Source: Pelistega suis (GTDB lineage Bacteria > Pseudomonadota > Gammaproteobacteria > Burkholderiales > Burkholderiaceae_B). Taken from it: a DNA stretch of 64,000 bases. Both the position numbers and the translations under genes were made by a program. A model generated the notes under the pieces. That model ran no database searches. It saw only the letters and a list, made by a program, of their open reading frames with translations, and was not told the DNA's origin. The stretch lies in contig NZ_JABGBN010000006.1 of assembly GCF_013133795.1 (NCBI RefSeq), positions 62,001-126,000 of the forward strand. The letters are read 5' to 3'. Positions 17,810-27,544 of the stretch are shown here, piece after piece; position 1 is the stretch's first letter, and the number at the start of each line of letters is the position of its first letter.

Positions 17810-19099
17810 TTACTCCTCGATAAGTTCAACCAACATGGCGCCACCTTGACCACCACCGATACAAATACTGGCTATCCCTCGTTTGGCCTGCTGCTGCTTG
17901 AGGGCATGCACAAGATGTAAAACAATGCGAGCACCAGATGCACCTACGGGGTGACCAATCGCAATAGCACCTCCGTCAATATTGAGCTTTTCTTGGTCTA
18001 GCACACCAAACGCAGGATGATTAAAGTGTGTTTGACAATACGTTTCGTCATTAAACGCGTATAAGCAAGCTAAGGTCTGAGCAGCAAACGCCTCATTGAT
18101 TTCCCATAAATCGATATCCTTAAGCTGTAATTGATGGCGCATTAAAATCTCCGCACTAGCATGTACAGGACCTAATCCCATTTCACTTGGGTTTAATGCC
18201 GACCATTGACTATCCACAATTTTGGCTAGAGGCTTTAGACCATAACGTTGAACGGCTTCTTCGCTAGCAAGAATGAGGGTAGCAGCACCGTCAGTCACTT
18301 GAGAGCTATTGCCTGCCGTGATATTGCCTGAGGGCTTATCAAAAACGGGTTTTAGTTTGGCAAGTTTGTCGACAGTAGAGTCATCGCGAACACCGTCATC
18401 TTCGTGGTATAGATTGCCTTTGCTATCGATGATAGGGAGAAGTTCATCGGCAAAATGTTGCGTATTTTTGGCTTTAATTGCACGCGCATGACTACGTGCG
18501 CTGTATTCGTCCATTTCAGTACGAGAAATCCTAAATTTATACGCGAGATTTTCGGCGGTTTGTCCCATTGAAATACCGACAACAGGGTCAGTAAGTCCTT
18601 TAAGTAAGCCGATAACAGGGGCAAGATAGTTTAATTTAAAACCTTTTAATGCAGAAAGTTTTTGACCAAACGATTTTGCACTATTAAAGCTTGCTAACCA
18701 ATCGACTGCCTTATCGGAAAATAGTAACGGAGCACGGGAAAGAGCATCAGTACCTACGGCTAACACGAGTTCAGAGCGTCCTGTCTGGATATTAGCAATA
18801 CCGGAGTCAATAGCCTGCATCCCTGAGGCACAATTACGCATGACTGTCCATGCTGGGACTTTATGCCCAGTACCTAGGCGTAAACCGACCACACGACCAA
18901 TATTAGTTTCATCAGGGGTAGGTGCGGCACAACCAACGATAACCTCTGAGAGTTCTGATGCTTTAAAAGGTTGGCGTAGCATTAATGCTTGGGCAGCTTG
19001 GACAGCCAAATCTGCTGCAGAGAAAGGACCTCTGCCACCACGCATTTTTAAGAATGGTGTACGTGCACCATCAACAATATAAACAGGTTTAAATGACAT
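17810..19099 (-). CDS. fadI: Acetyl-CoA C-acyltransferase (3-ketoacyl-CoA thiolase)
   Basis: Thiolase that cleaves 3-ketoacyl-CoA in beta-oxidation, the beta partner of the preceding dehydrogenase. At 429 residues it has FadI-type length. The nucleophile is Cys90 in R-N-C-A-S-G-M-Q-A-I. The N-E-A-F-A-A-Q segment, G-H-P-V-G-A-S-G-A-R (catalytic His) and C-I-G-G-G-Q-G-G-A (second catalytic Cys) are all present. The gene sits 8 bases from fadE and 3 from fadJ, so it is clearly one operon. The symbol is chosen by length and context; fadA-like is the alternative. Confidence 0.93.
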   Translation of the reverse strand: MSFKPVYIVDGARTPFLKMRGGRGPFSAADLAVQAAQALMLRQPFKASELSEVIVGCAAPTPDETNIGRVVGLRLGTGHKVPAWTVMRNCASGMQAIDSGIANIQTGRSELVLAVGTDALSRAPLLFSDKAVDWLASFNSAKSFGQKLSALKGFKLNYLAPVIGLLKGLTDPVVGISMGQTAENLAYKFRISRTEMDEYSARSHARAIKAKNTQHFADELLPIIDSKGNLYHEDDGVRDDSTVDKLAKLKPVFDKPSGNITAGNSSQVTDGAATLILASEEAVQRYGLKPLAKIVDSQWSALNPSEMGLGPVHASAEILMRHQLQLKDIDLWEINEAFAAQTLACLYAFNDETYCQTHFNHPAFGVLDQEKLNIDGGAIAIGHPVGASGARIVLHLVHALKQQQAKRGIASICIGGGQGGAMLVELIEE

Positions 19100-19107
19100 A
19101 ATAGTTC

Positions 19108-21405
19108 CTATCTTGAGTTAAATTGCATAAAAGCAATCGGGTTGCTGAGGTCGTGTGGGAAGTCATCCACATGAATCACTTTGTCACGCAAACGATTACG
19201 TTCTTTGAGCAAATCATACTCTTGTTGGGTAATACGTCCATGTTCAAAAGCGGCATCTGCGATATCGCGAACATTGGCATTGGTATTGTTTTTGAATACC
19301 CCGTTTTTCTCATCTTTGCGGATACGTGCATCCAGTGGTTCGCATTCAATAGAAATTGCTAACGCCCTCTCCAAAAGAGCGATAGGTTCATCTGGATTGC
19401 TAGGAAGATAGCAGTTGGCGGTAACACGATTGCGAGTATCGCAAGGTTTGAGCAGTTTTTCGACAATCTTACGGTCTTGATAATCGCCTGGTTTCTTAAA
19501 GACGCGTCCCCACATAAATCCGAGTAGTCGCAAGCTTGTACCAATAAAACGATTTGGCATATTGGCATAAATAGCAAAAAGTGCCTCTTGTGCTAGATAG
19601 AGTTGATCTTGGACGACTTTTCGTACCATAGGAAGGTCTTCTTTTTGGCGACCTTGATCCTCGTAAAGTTTAAGCGTCGCTGTGGCAAGATACATATGAG
19701 AGAGTACATCACCTAGACGCGCAGAAATTTTTTCTTTACGTTTTAGACTACCACCATAAACCGCCATGGCCATATCTGCCATCAGGGCAAAATTACTCGA
19801 GATACGATTAATGTATTTATAGTAAATTCGTGTTTCTGGGGCGACATTGGCGTTTACTTTGGTCCAGTTTGAGCCAATGAGACTTGATAAAAAACTACGC
19901 CCCATATTTTTAAAGACGTGGCCGATATGCCCCCATAATGCCTCATCAAATTGGTTTAAGGCTAAAGCTTTATCTTTTTCTTGGGTAGATTGCATTTCTT
20001 TTAAGACATAAGGGTGACAGCGAATAGCCCCTTGTCCAAAAATAATTAGACTACGTGTGAGGATATTCGCACCTTCAACGGTAATACCTACAGGTAGCTG
20101 TTGATAGCCACGCCCTAAAAAATTAGAAGGACCAAGACAAATTCCTTTTCCTCCAATCACATCCATCCCGTCATTGACGATTTTGCGAGCGGTTTCCGTG
20201 ACATGGTATTTGGCAATGGCAGAAAGAATGGCTGGCTTTTCTCCCAAGTCTACAGCACCCGCTGTCATCATACGGACTGCATTGCTCATATAGGTATTAG
20301 CCGCCATACGTGCAAGTACTTCTTCGACACCTTCAAAGCGCCCAATGCTCATACTAAATTGTTTACGAATTCGAGAATATGCACCAACGCTACGCATGGT
20401 GAGTTGTGACATACCGACGTTAGAAGAGGGGAGTGAAATCGCACGACCTGCCGCTAAACACTCCATTAGCATACGCCAACCTTTACCGACCATATCGATG
20501 CCACCGATAATAAAGTCCATTGGGATAAAAACATCCGTTCCGCGAGTTGGGCCATTCATAAAGGCGGTATTCAGTGGGAAATGACGACGTCCAATTTCAA
20601 CCCCAGGATGGTTATGAGGAATCAATGCGCAGGTAATACCAATATCTTTTTTATCGCCTAATAAACCATCAGGGTCGTAGAGACGAAAAGCAAGTCCTAA
20701 GATTGTGCATACTGGAGCGAGAGTAATATAACGTTTATCCCAAGTCACTTTAATGCCGAGAACCTCCTCACCATTCCATTGACCTTTGCAGACAATACCT
20801 GAGTCTGGAATGGCAGCAGCATCAGAACCTGCCCATGGGCTTGTTAAGGCAAAAGCAGGAATCTCGCGTCCATCGGCAAGACGAGGGAGGTAGTAGTCTT
20901 TTTGAGCCTGTGTGCCATAGTGAACTAGTAACTCCCCCGGGCCTAATGAGTTGGGTACCATTACAGAAACCGCTAAGGCTGAGCTACGTGTAGATAGCTT
21001 TGTCATGATTTCTGAATGAGCAAAGGCAGAAAAACCGAGACCACCATATTGTTTAGGGATAATCATGCCAAGAAATTTATTCTTTTTGATGTATTCCCAC
21101 GTTTCTGGTGTTAAATCTAAGTCTTGTGTGGTGACTTTCCAGTCATCTACCATTGCACATACGGTATTGACATGGGTATCCATAAAAGTTTGTTCTTCAG
21201 CGGTCAGGGTTGGCTTAGGTATATTGATAAATTTTTGCCAATTGGGCTTGCCACTAAATAAATCAGCATCCCACCATACTGTACCTGCCTCAATGGCATC
21301 TTTTTCGGTTGATGACATTGAGGGCATTACTGCACTGAATTGTTTAAAGAGATTTTTACTGATTTTCTCTTTACGGAATGTTTTCAAACTCTGGTAAAGG
21401 CGCAC
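19108..21405 (-). CDS. fadE: Acyl-CoA dehydrogenase FadE
   Basis: FAD enzyme for the first beta-oxidation step, passing electrons to ETF. The 765-residue protein follows E. coli FadE closely (M-P-S-M-S-S-T-E, G-T-V-W-W, L-T-S-P-W-A-G-S-D-A, I-T-V-E-G-A-N-I-L-T-R-S) but lacks that protein's extra N-terminal membrane segment. The ORF begins at 21405, overlapping the TetR gene by 35 bases. A start at 21327 is possible, but residues before it are conserved in FadE, so I keep the longer form. ETF-ubiquinone oxidoreductase, the next electron carrier, is encoded at 25643. Confidence 0.95.
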   Translation of the reverse strand: MRLYQSLKTFRKEKISKNLFKQFSAVMPSMSSTEKDAIEAGTVWWDADLFSGKPNWQKFINIPKPTLTAEEQTFMDTHVNTVCAMVDDWKVTTQDLDLTPETWEYIKKNKFLGMIIPKQYGGLGFSAFAHSEIMTKLSTRSSALAVSVMVPNSLGPGELLVHYGTQAQKDYYLPRLADGREIPAFALTSPWAGSDAAAIPDSGIVCKGQWNGEEVLGIKVTWDKRYITLAPVCTILGLAFRLYDPDGLLGDKKDIGITCALIPHNHPGVEIGRRHFPLNTAFMNGPTRGTDVFIPMDFIIGGIDMVGKGWRMLMECLAAGRAISLPSSNVGMSQLTMRSVGAYSRIRKQFSMSIGRFEGVEEVLARMAANTYMSNAVRMMTAGAVDLGEKPAILSAIAKYHVTETARKIVNDGMDVIGGKGICLGPSNFLGRGYQQLPVGITVEGANILTRSLIIFGQGAIRCHPYVLKEMQSTQEKDKALALNQFDEALWGHIGHVFKNMGRSFLSSLIGSNWTKVNANVAPETRIYYKYINRISSNFALMADMAMAVYGGSLKRKEKISARLGDVLSHMYLATATLKLYEDQGRQKEDLPMVRKVVQDQLYLAQEALFAIYANMPNRFIGTSLRLLGFMWGRVFKKPGDYQDRKIVEKLLKPCDTRNRVTANCYLPSNPDEPIALLERALAISIECEPLDARIRKDEKNGVFKNNTNANVRDIADAAFEHGRITQQEYDLLKERNRLRDKVIHVDDFPHDLSNPIAFMQFNSR

Positions 21406-22057
21406 GTAAACCTCCTAATATAAAACTTAATAAACGTGGCTTGAGCTTATGATCGTAATGATCATAGAGCTTTGCCGAGTCACTTGGATGATGTTCTGTT
21501 ACTTCTAATAATGCTTTAATCCCTGAAATAGCATATGACGTAGCGCCCAACATAAATTGGAATCGCCAAATGATTTCTTCTTCAGGAACACCGGGTAAGG
21601 CCTTGAAAAATGCTTGTTTATAACGTTCAAACACTAAAGCATTTTCTTTGGCGACAATCGCACTGATAAAACCACTCGGATTGACCATTGTTTGTTCTAA
21701 TAATCGTAAGAAAATACCACCGTCATGTTGCTCATCACCTGCGTGTTCAAGTAAAGAACCAAAAAAAGCATTGACAATAAGAGATGGTTTAATGGGTTTG
21801 CCATTGGCTTTTGCCTCTAGTTCATCCAATAGACGTAATCGCTCATTATTGATGGCACCTAGGCGGCGTTTCATGACGGCAATAACGAGTTCATCTTTGC
21901 TGCCAAAGTGATAATTGATGGCAGCAAGATTAACATTGGCCATCTGGGTAATATCGCGCATAGAAGCACTTTCATGTCCTTTTTCTACAAAAAGGCGTTC
22001 TGCCGCATCAAGAATGGCTTTTTTGGTAAGGTCAGCTTTACGTAATTTAGTATTCAT
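21371..22057 (-). CDS. TetR family regulator, PsrA/FadR-like
   Basis: A 228-residue TetR repressor. The N-terminal helix-turn-helix (about 10-55: I-L-D-A-A-E-R-L-F then A-N-V-N-L-A-A-I-N-Y-H-F-G-S-K) is canonical; the rest is a helical ligand domain, probably for acyl-CoA or fatty acids. It overlaps fadE and heads the fad operon. A perfect palindrome sits 12 bases upstream of its start, and a similar box precedes fadL. This suggests it represses itself, fadE-I-J and fadL, as PsrA does in Pseudomonas. The ligand is inferred. Confidence 0.9.
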   Translation of the reverse strand: MNTKLRKADLTKKAILDAAERLFVEKGHESASMRDITQMANVNLAAINYHFGSKDELVIAVMKRRLGAINNERLRLLDELEAKANGKPIKPSLIVNAFFGSLLEHAGDEQHDGGIFLRLLEQTMVNPSGFISAIVAKENALVFERYKQAFFKALPGVPEEEIIWRFQFMLGATSYAISGIKALLEVTEHHPSDSAKLYDHYDHKLKPRLLSFILGGLRAPLPEFENIP

Positions 22058-22068
22058 ACAATAAAATA

Positions 22069-22084
22069 AAACAAACGTTTGTTT
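22069..22084. promoter_or_regulatory. Palindromic operator of the fad TetR regulator
   Basis: Perfect 16-bp palindrome AAACAAACGTTTGTTT centred 20 bases upstream of the start codon. It has the CAAAC/GTTTG half sites of PsrA-type operators, here without a spacer. It fits autoregulation of the operon. Confidence 0.75.
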
Positions 22085-22153
22085 AATTATAGGTAAGTTA
22101 TTGTACCTTACTAATTATGGTTTTCCCTTAATTATTTAAAAAATTTATTGAAA

Positions 22154-22168
22154 TGATAACGATTCTCA
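22154..22168. promoter_or_regulatory. Fur box
   Basis: TGATAACGATTCTCA matches the 7-1-7 Fur consensus TGATAATNATTATCA at 12 of 14 informative positions. It lies 34 bases before the DUF2325 start, so that gene and the small gene after it should be repressed by iron. Confidence 0.75.
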
Positions 22169-22201
22169 TTTAGAATATCAAAAAAACATTTGGAGAATAG
22201 G

Positions 22202-22531
22202 ATGGATTTATCAATGAATGCCGTTGTGGTAGGGGCGGATAGGTTAGGCAACTTACCAGACGTACTTAAGGCGCACAATATTAAGATTAATAAACATATT
22301 ACAGGTCGAGATCCTGCGCACCAAAAGAAAAATTTATCTTTACCTAGTGGTACACAGCTATTAATTTTGCTTACTGATTTTTTGGGGCATAATGTGATGC
22401 GCTCTTTTCGGACTGCAGCTGAAAAGCAAAATATTCCGATTGTGGCATGTAAACGCTCGGTATGTAGCATGCAACAGGCGTTAGAGCAATGTCCGCAGGT
22501 ATGTGCTAATTGTCCTCATAAGCGTAAATAG
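22202..22531 (+). CDS. DUF2325 domain protein, Fur-controlled
   Basis: A 109-residue soluble protein with a DUF2325-type pattern: an N-terminal V-V-V-G-A-D strand-loop, a central L-L-I-L-L-T-D-F-L-G-H-N segment and a C-terminal cysteine cluster (six Cys in the last 26 residues, including C-A-N-C). The start is the ATG at 22202, with GGAG six bases upstream. The Fur box just upstream implies expression under iron limitation. The biochemical function of this domain is not known to me; the cysteines suggest metal binding. Confidence 0.85.
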   Translation: MDLSMNAVVVGADRLGNLPDVLKAHNIKINKHITGRDPAHQKKNLSLPSGTQLLILLTDFLGHNVMRSFRTAAEKQNIPIVACKRSVCSMQQALEQCPQVCANCPHKRK

Positions 22532-22558
22532 TCGATGTTTTGTCAGTAGAGGTAGGTA

Positions 22559-22720
22559 ATGAAAGCCCTAAATGATGTATTGATGGTGCTACTTAGTCTT
22601 ATTGTTCTTGGATCGCTTGTGGGGGTATCGGTTAAACAAGTAGGCGAGAAGCATTCTTATTCTTTTTTTATTAAGACTGAGCCAAGTCTTAAGATGTTTT
22701 TCCTATTAGCGCCTCAATAA
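22559..22720 (+). CDS. Small single-pass membrane protein (53 aa), unknown
   Basis: A 53-codon frame 27 bases after the DUF2325 gene, with AGAGG seven bases before its ATG. Residues 8-25 (V-L-M-V-L-L-S-L-I-V-L-G-S-L-V-G-V-S) form one transmembrane helix, followed by a charged and aromatic tail. It probably shares the Fur-controlled transcript, and the next feature is a terminator. I do not recognise the sequence. Coding status is inferred from the ribosome site, position and composition. Confidence 0.55.
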   Translation: MKALNDVLMVLLSLIVLGSLVGVSVKQVGEKHSYSFFIKTEPSLKMFFLLAPQ

Positions 22721-22761
22721 GTGGAAAGGTAATACACATTATTGACTGTGAGGCAATAAAG

Positions 22762-22796
22762 AAAGCACACTTTATGATGTATAAAGTGTGCTTTTT
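22762..22796 (+). terminator. Terminator of the Fur-controlled gene pair
   Basis: 12-bp perfect stem (22764-22775 with 22781-22792), 5-base loop, T run. It also separates this unit from the convergent NlpC/P60 gene. Confidence 0.88.
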
Positions 22797-22824
22797 GTTT
22801 TGTTTGTTTGATTGTTAAAGGTGT

Positions 22825-23487
22825 TTAGCCTTTTGCTGCTAAAGATGCTGTCAGACGACGAGCACCATTATAGCGTTTGTTCCAGTACTCACCCATTTTT
22901 TCTACGCGTACGCGAGTACCTGAGCGAGGTGCATGTAGAAACTCGTTATTACCCAGATAGATGCCTACATGAGAATTACGGAAACCACGTGTATTGAAAA
23001 ATACGAGATCACCAGGTTGGAGATTAGCGCGATTAACTGATTCGCCGACAGATGCCATTGAAGAGCTTACACGAGGTAACTCCAAGCCCATATATTTACT
23101 TGCTGTGTAGTAAATAAGACCTGAACAATCAAAACCTTGTGGTGTGGTACCACCGAAACGGTAACGTACACCAACATAGTTAAGAGCAGCTTGTGCTAAT
23201 TGACTGCCTGTAGAATCGGCTTTTAAGCCAATACCAATAGAGGCATCACGGTTAGAGCGGTCAATCTTCGCCTGAGTGATTAAGTCACCGATAGGGTCGG
23301 ATACATTAGGAGACCAAGCGGTCGCCTGTGTGCTGGTCACAGATTGCTTGAGCAAATTGCCGATGGGGTCGACATTTTGCGCTTGCGCTGTGGCGAGCAC
23401 AAGAGGTAGGCTAAAAATAGCACTACCTAGGAATAGGCGCTGAAAAACAGCACGCATTCCTCGGGTTAAGGAAAATTGAGGTTGCAT
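22825..23487 (-). CDS. C40 family NlpC/P60 peptidoglycan hydrolase
   Basis: Secreted cell-wall endopeptidase, 220 residues. A signal sequence is visible (A-I-F-S-L-P-L-V-L-A-T-A-Q-A-Q). The catalytic triad is Cys121 in G-F-D-C-S-G, His173 in N-S-H-V-G-I-Y and His185 in F-L-H-A-P. Before the domain, a short motif (D-P-I-G-[ND]-L) occurs twice near residues 40 and 64. It resembles the Spr/MepS type, which cleaves D-Ala-mDAP crosslinks, but no lipobox is present. An internal ATG (residue 11) could be the real start. It is a single-gene unit. Confidence 0.93.
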   Translation of the reverse strand: MQPQFSLTRGMRAVFQRLFLGSAIFSLPLVLATAQAQNVDPIGNLLKQSVTSTQATAWSPNVSDPIGDLITQAKIDRSNRDASIGIGLKADSTGSQLAQAALNYVGVRYRFGGTTPQGFDCSGLIYYTASKYMGLELPRVSSSMASVGESVNRANLQPGDLVFFNTRGFRNSHVGIYLGNNEFLHAPRSGTRVRVEKMGEYWNKRYNGARRLTASLAAKG

Positions 23488-23914
23488 AGTCGTAGATATA
23501 TAAATTTGTAATAGGGTTTTACGTACTAAGTGGTCTTTGTTGTAGACCTAGTAACATTCTACTTAAAAAAGTGCCTATTAACAAGGCATTCCAAGCAGTT
23601 GCGATAAAAAGATAGAAGGAATTAAACGCTGTAAAAGAGTAAGAACAAAGAAGAAGTAGCGTAAGTTTTTTAATATTGGCGAAAAATGAAGCAAAAATAA
23701 TGAATTTTAATGAAAAATAATAGCAATTGCTATTTTTAAGAAAATATTACAAATAAATTAAAATATTTTGTAACAACAAAGGTAGGAGTGAATTTTAAGG
23801 GTAATGAGTTGTTTAAGTGATTGTTTTTTATTAAAAAAATTTATTTTTTAAAGTAAATTTATAAAATATTTTTATAACTACATGAAAATATTAAAAAAGT
23901 GTTTTTTTTTAGCG
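23488..23914. other. Very AT-rich intergenic gap
   Basis: About 430 bases between the NlpC/P60 gene and the scoB terminator. They are strongly AT-rich with long A and T runs (e.g. around 23820-23900). No gene, repeat or clear operator is recognised; it must contain the promoter of the NlpC/P60 gene. Confidence 0.6.
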
Positions 23915-23955
23915 CATAAAATTAAGACTAAGAGGTTTTCTCTTAGTCTTAATTG
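23915..23955 (-). terminator. Terminator of scoAB
   Basis: 14-bp perfect stem (23921-23934 with 23940-23953), 5-base loop, followed on the - strand by a short T-rich stretch. Confidence 0.82.
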
Positions 23956-23976
23956 AGTGGCAAGTAACAAGAGAGA

Positions 23977-24630
23977 TTATTTGCAAGCAGAGAAGTCTAA
24001 AGCAACGCCTGTTTTTTCTTGCATATAACCCGCACTCACGCCAGGAGCAAGTTCTAATACTTTAATACCGTTAGGTGTCACTTCCATTACGCCCAAATCA
24101 GTAATAATCATATCCACTACACCTAAACCAGTAAGCGGTAATGTGCAAGAGGGTAGAATTTTTAAGTCTTCTGTGCCGTCTTTCTTGTGAGCAACATGCT
24201 CCATTAGTACAATGACGCGACCAACGCCAGCGACTAAGTCCATTGCACCGCCCATGCCTTTTACCATCTTGCCGGGAATCATCCAGTTAGCGAGGTCACC
24301 TTTTTCAGAGACTTGCATTGCTCCTAGAATAGCAAGATTGATTTTACCTGCACGAATCATGCCAAATGAGTCAGCAGATGAGAAAATAGACGAACCAGGT
24401 AGGGTGGTGACAGTTTGTTTACCTGCATTAATCATATCAGGATCAACTTCGTCTTCTGTTGGGAAAGGACCAATACCCAATAAGCCATTTTCTGACTGTA
24501 GCCATACTTCGATGCCTGCAGGAACATGGTTAGCTACAAGTGTAGGTAGACCGATACCTAGGTTAACATAGAAACCATCTTGTAGTTCTAGTGCAGCGCG
24601 AGCTGCCATTTCATCACGAGTCCATGCCAT
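23977..24630 (-). CDS. scoB: 3-oxoacid CoA-transferase subunit B
   Basis: Beta subunit of succinyl-CoA:3-ketoacid (acetoacetate) CoA-transferase, 217 residues. The catalytic glutamate is Glu47 in S-E-N-G-L-L-G, the signature of the B subunit. N-L-G-I-G-L-P-T near the N-terminus and G-M-G-G-A-M-D-L-V centrally are also typical. It follows scoA by 12 bases. With the fad genes nearby it probably serves ketone body/short-chain acid use. Related atoAD or pcaIJ enzymes share the fold, so the acceptor acid is not certain. Confidence 0.93.
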   Translation of the reverse strand: MAWTRDEMAARAALELQDGFYVNLGIGLPTLVANHVPAGIEVWLQSENGLLGIGPFPTEDEVDPDMINAGKQTVTTLPGSSIFSSADSFGMIRAGKINLAILGAMQVSEKGDLANWMIPGKMVKGMGGAMDLVAGVGRVIVLMEHVAHKKDGTEDLKILPSCTLPLTGLGVVDMIITDLGVMEVTPNGIKVLELAPGVSAGYMQEKTGVALDFSACK

Positions 24631-24642
24631 TTGTTACTCTCC

Positions 24643-25341
24643 TTATGCTGCTCGAGTTGTGCGTTGTTCGATACGTTTTTCGGGATTTGCATTTAACACG
24701 ATACGGTGTACAAAAATACCCGGTAGGTGGATAGAATCTGGATCTAACTCACCAAGTTCAACGATTTTTTCAACTTCGACAACAGTAATTTTGCCTGCCA
24801 TAGCCACGTTAGGATTGAAGTTGCGTGCTGTTTTACGGAACACAAGGTTACCACTTTTATCGGCCATATAGGCTTTGACTAATGATACATCCGGTACGAT
24901 GGCTCGTTCCATGACATAAGTTTGCCCATCAAATTCTTTAGTCTCTTTGCCTTCGGCAACCACAGTACCTACGCCTGTGCGAGTAAAGAATGCAGGAATA
25001 CCTGCACCACCAGCACGTAGACGCTCTGCTAATGTACCTTGAGGTGTAAATTCTAATTCAAGCTCACCAGAGAGGTATTGGCGTTCGAATTCTTTATTTT
25101 CGCCAACATAAGATGCAATCATTTTTTTAATCTGACGTGTTTCGAGTAATTGGCCTAGACCAAAACCGTCAACACCTGCATTATTACTTACACAAGTTAG
25201 GTTTTTTACGCCTGAATCACGTAAAGCAGCGATGAGTGCTTCGGGAATGCCACAAAGGCCAAAACCGCCTACCCCGATAGTTTGACCGTCAGCTACGATG
25301 TCTTTTAAAGCCTCGCTTGCACTTGCATAGACCTTATTCAT
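24643..25341 (-). CDS. scoA: 3-oxoacid CoA-transferase subunit A
   Basis: Alpha subunit of the same CoA-transferase, 232 residues. The conserved N-terminal [12 protein letters not shown] and the N-N-A-G segment are visible, along with the [15 protein letters not shown] stretch typical of the SCOT alpha domain. It has a GGAG ribosome site (ATTGGAGTTGTCTCC region) and is the first gene of a two-gene unit. It is divergent from etfQO. Confidence 0.93.
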   Translation of the reverse strand: MNKVYASASEALKDIVADGQTIGVGGFGLCGIPEALIAALRDSGVKNLTCVSNNAGVDGFGLGQLLETRQIKKMIASYVGENKEFERQYLSGELELEFTPQGTLAERLRAGGAGIPAFFTRTGVGTVVAEGKETKEFDGQTYVMERAIVPDVSLVKAYMADKSGNLVFRKTARNFNPNVAMAGKITVVEVEKIVELGELDPDSIHLPGIFVHRIVLNANPEKRIEQRTTRAA

Positions 25342-25642
25342 TGGAGTTGTCTCCTTGAGTTAAACAAAATTAAAACGCTAATATCTTATCAAAACTTATG
25401 AAAAAAGCACAGATGTAAATTCTAACCTAGTATTACTCCCAATTTTTAGATGTACATTATATTGGTAAAAACACGGAGATAGGTGCTTATTGGTGGTTTT
25501 TTCTATTGTGAAGTCCTACAATCATAATGTAATATTAGTTAACGTTTCATTACATCTCTATGTGGTTAAAAAGTCAGCTGTTAAAAGAGGCGACATTTTT
25601 TATTATCGTAGTAGAAGTTTAAAATAAAGGAGATTGTTTCAA
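25342..25642. other. Divergent control region between scoA and etfQO
   Basis: A 300-base gap holding the promoters of both genes. It contains one operator-like dyad, ATGTAAT (25527-25533) facing ATTACAT (25549-25555) around GTTAACGTT. I could not place convincing -35/-10 pairs. No small ORF or RNA gene was recognised. Confidence 0.4.
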
Positions 25643-27289
25643 ATGGCTGAACGTGAGTCAATGGAATATGATGTAGTCATTGTTGGTGCGGGTCCTGCGG
25701 GGCTTTCGACTGCAATTAAATTAAAGCAACTTGCGCAAACATCAAACAAAGAAATTTCCGTTTGTGTTTTAGAAAAAGGTAGTGAGGTAGGTGCGCATAT
25801 CTTATCGGGTGCTGTCATGGATCCTCAGGCCTTGACTGAGTTAATTCCTGACTGGAAAGAGAAGGGAGCTCCTTTAAATACAGCGGTGACTGAGGATGAG
25901 TTCTTATTCTTATCGGAAACTGGCGCAAAAAAGACCCCGCATTGGTTATTGCCTGACTGTTTTAAAAACGATGGTAATTACATCGTGCGCTTAGGTGAAG
26001 TGACTCGTTGGCTAGGAGAACAAGCAGAGAGTCTTGGAGTAGAAATTTTCCCGGGATTTGCTGCAGCAGAGGTTCTTTATGATGAAAATGGTGCAGTAAA
26101 AGGCGTCGCTACCGGTGATATGGGCGTGAGTCGCGATGGCTCACATTCGCCACATTATCAGCAGGGTATGGAGCTGCATGCAAAGTACACGATTTTCTCT
26201 GAGGGTGCGCGTGGTCAGTTAGGGCGTCAATTGATTAACCGCTTTAAATTAGATGAAGGTCGTGATCCGCAAAGCTATGGTATCGGTATCAAAGAAATGT
26301 GGGAAATCGACCCAGCCAAATCTAAGCCCGGGTTAGTGATTCATACGGCTGGGTGGCCTTTAGATAGCGATACTTATGGTGGGACATTCCTTTATCACTT
26401 AGATAATAATATTGTCGTAGTGGGTATGGTGGTAGGTTTAGATTATGCTAATCCGTGGTTATCGCCATTCGAAGAGTTCCAACGCTATAAAACGCATCCT
26501 AATATTAAGCCCTATTTTGAGGGTGGTAAGCGTATTGCTTACGGTGCTCGTGCCATTACGGCAGGTGGGTTATTGTCATTACCTAAATTGGTATTCCCTG
26601 GTGGTGCATTAGTGGGTTGTGAGGCTGGTTTTTTAAATGCATCACGTATTAAAGGTAGCCATGCAGCGATTAAAACAGGGATGTTGGCGGCTCAAGCGGC
26701 GTTTGATGCCTTAAATGCTGACCGTTCTCGTGATGAGTTGACGGCTTACCCAGAGGCTTTCGAAAAATCTTGGTTATTTGAAGAGTTGAATAAAGCACGC
26801 AATTTCAAACAATGGTTCAAGAAAGGTCGTACGGTTGCAACCATTATGACGGGTATTGAACAAAAATTACTCGGCGGTAAAATGCCTTGGACGATTCATC
26901 GTACCAAAGCAGACCATGAGTGCTTACGCCCCGCCTCAGAAATGCCTAAGATTAATTATCCAAAACCTGATGGGGTGATTAGTTTTGATCGCTTAAGTTC
27001 AGTATTTATTTCTAATACTAACCATGAAGAAGATCAACCCATCCATCTGACACTTAAGGATCCAACGGTTCCGGTGCGTGTTAATTTAGTCAAATATGCA
27101 GGACCAGAGCAACGCTATTGCCCAGCAGGTGTTTATGAGTTTATCAAAGATGATAATGGTGAAGATAAGCTCCAAATTAATGCACAGAACTGTGTTCACT
27201 GTAAAACTTGCGATATTAAAGATCCAACGCAGAACATTGTTTGGGTCACTCCGCAAGGTGGTGAGGGGCCAGTCTATAGTGGCATGTAG
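25643..27289 (+). CDS. Electron transfer flavoprotein-ubiquinone oxidoreductase
   Basis: Membrane-associated FAD and 4Fe-4S enzyme that passes electrons from ETF (fed by FadE) to ubiquinone; 548 residues, full length. The FAD motif V-I-V-G-A-G-P-A-G-L-S is at the N-terminus, and the C-terminal ferredoxin-like cluster shows Y-C-P-A-G-V-Y-E-F and N-C-V-H-C-K-T-C-D-I-K. The start is the ATG at 25643, with AAAGGAG about 10 bases upstream; an upstream TTG extends the frame but lacks support. ETF itself is not in the window. A hairpin-element cluster follows directly. Confidence 0.96.
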   Translation: MAERESMEYDVVIVGAGPAGLSTAIKLKQLAQTSNKEISVCVLEKGSEVGAHILSGAVMDPQALTELIPDWKEKGAPLNTAVTEDEFLFLSETGAKKTPHWLLPDCFKNDGNYIVRLGEVTRWLGEQAESLGVEIFPGFAAAEVLYDENGAVKGVATGDMGVSRDGSHSPHYQQGMELHAKYTIFSEGARGQLGRQLINRFKLDEGRDPQSYGIGIKEMWEIDPAKSKPGLVIHTAGWPLDSDTYGGTFLYHLDNNIVVVGMVVGLDYANPWLSPFEEFQRYKTHPNIKPYFEGGKRIAYGARAITAGGLLSLPKLVFPGGALVGCEAGFLNASRIKGSHAAIKTGMLAAQAAFDALNADRSRDELTAYPEAFEKSWLFEELNKARNFKQWFKKGRTVATIMTGIEQKLLGGKMPWTIHRTKADHECLRPASEMPKINYPKPDGVISFDRLSSVFISNTNHEEDQPIHLTLKDPTVPVRVNLVKYAGPEQRYCPAGVYEFIKDDNGEDKLQINAQNCVHCKTCDIKDPTQNIVWVTPQGGEGPVYSGM

Positions 27290-27334
27290 GTGGATGATGT
27301 CTCTGCATAGCCGTGAAGGTTTATTCAAGCACTC

Positions 27335-27429
27335 AAGGTTTGCGGAGACGTTTCGATGCGCAAAGCGAGTTAGGCGAGCGGTAGCGAGGCTCTGTTCGAG
27401 CGACTGCGCGAAAACGTGTAGCGAACCTT
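27335..27429 (+). repeat. GGAG hairpin element, type A
   Basis: Outer stem AAGGTTTGC/GCGAACCTT with one U.G pair, GGAG (27344-27347) opposite GTA (27418-27420), inner stem ACGTTTCG against CGAAAACGT (one extra A). Confidence 0.85.
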
Positions 27430-27544
27430 TTGTGGCAATAGGTACTGCCTGATATAAACAGCTCTCACTAGGTATCGTCCTCACTGCAGAACTTGTGTAT
27501 TCATATCCACCCACACTGCAGACAGTTCACTCTTGCGATGGATC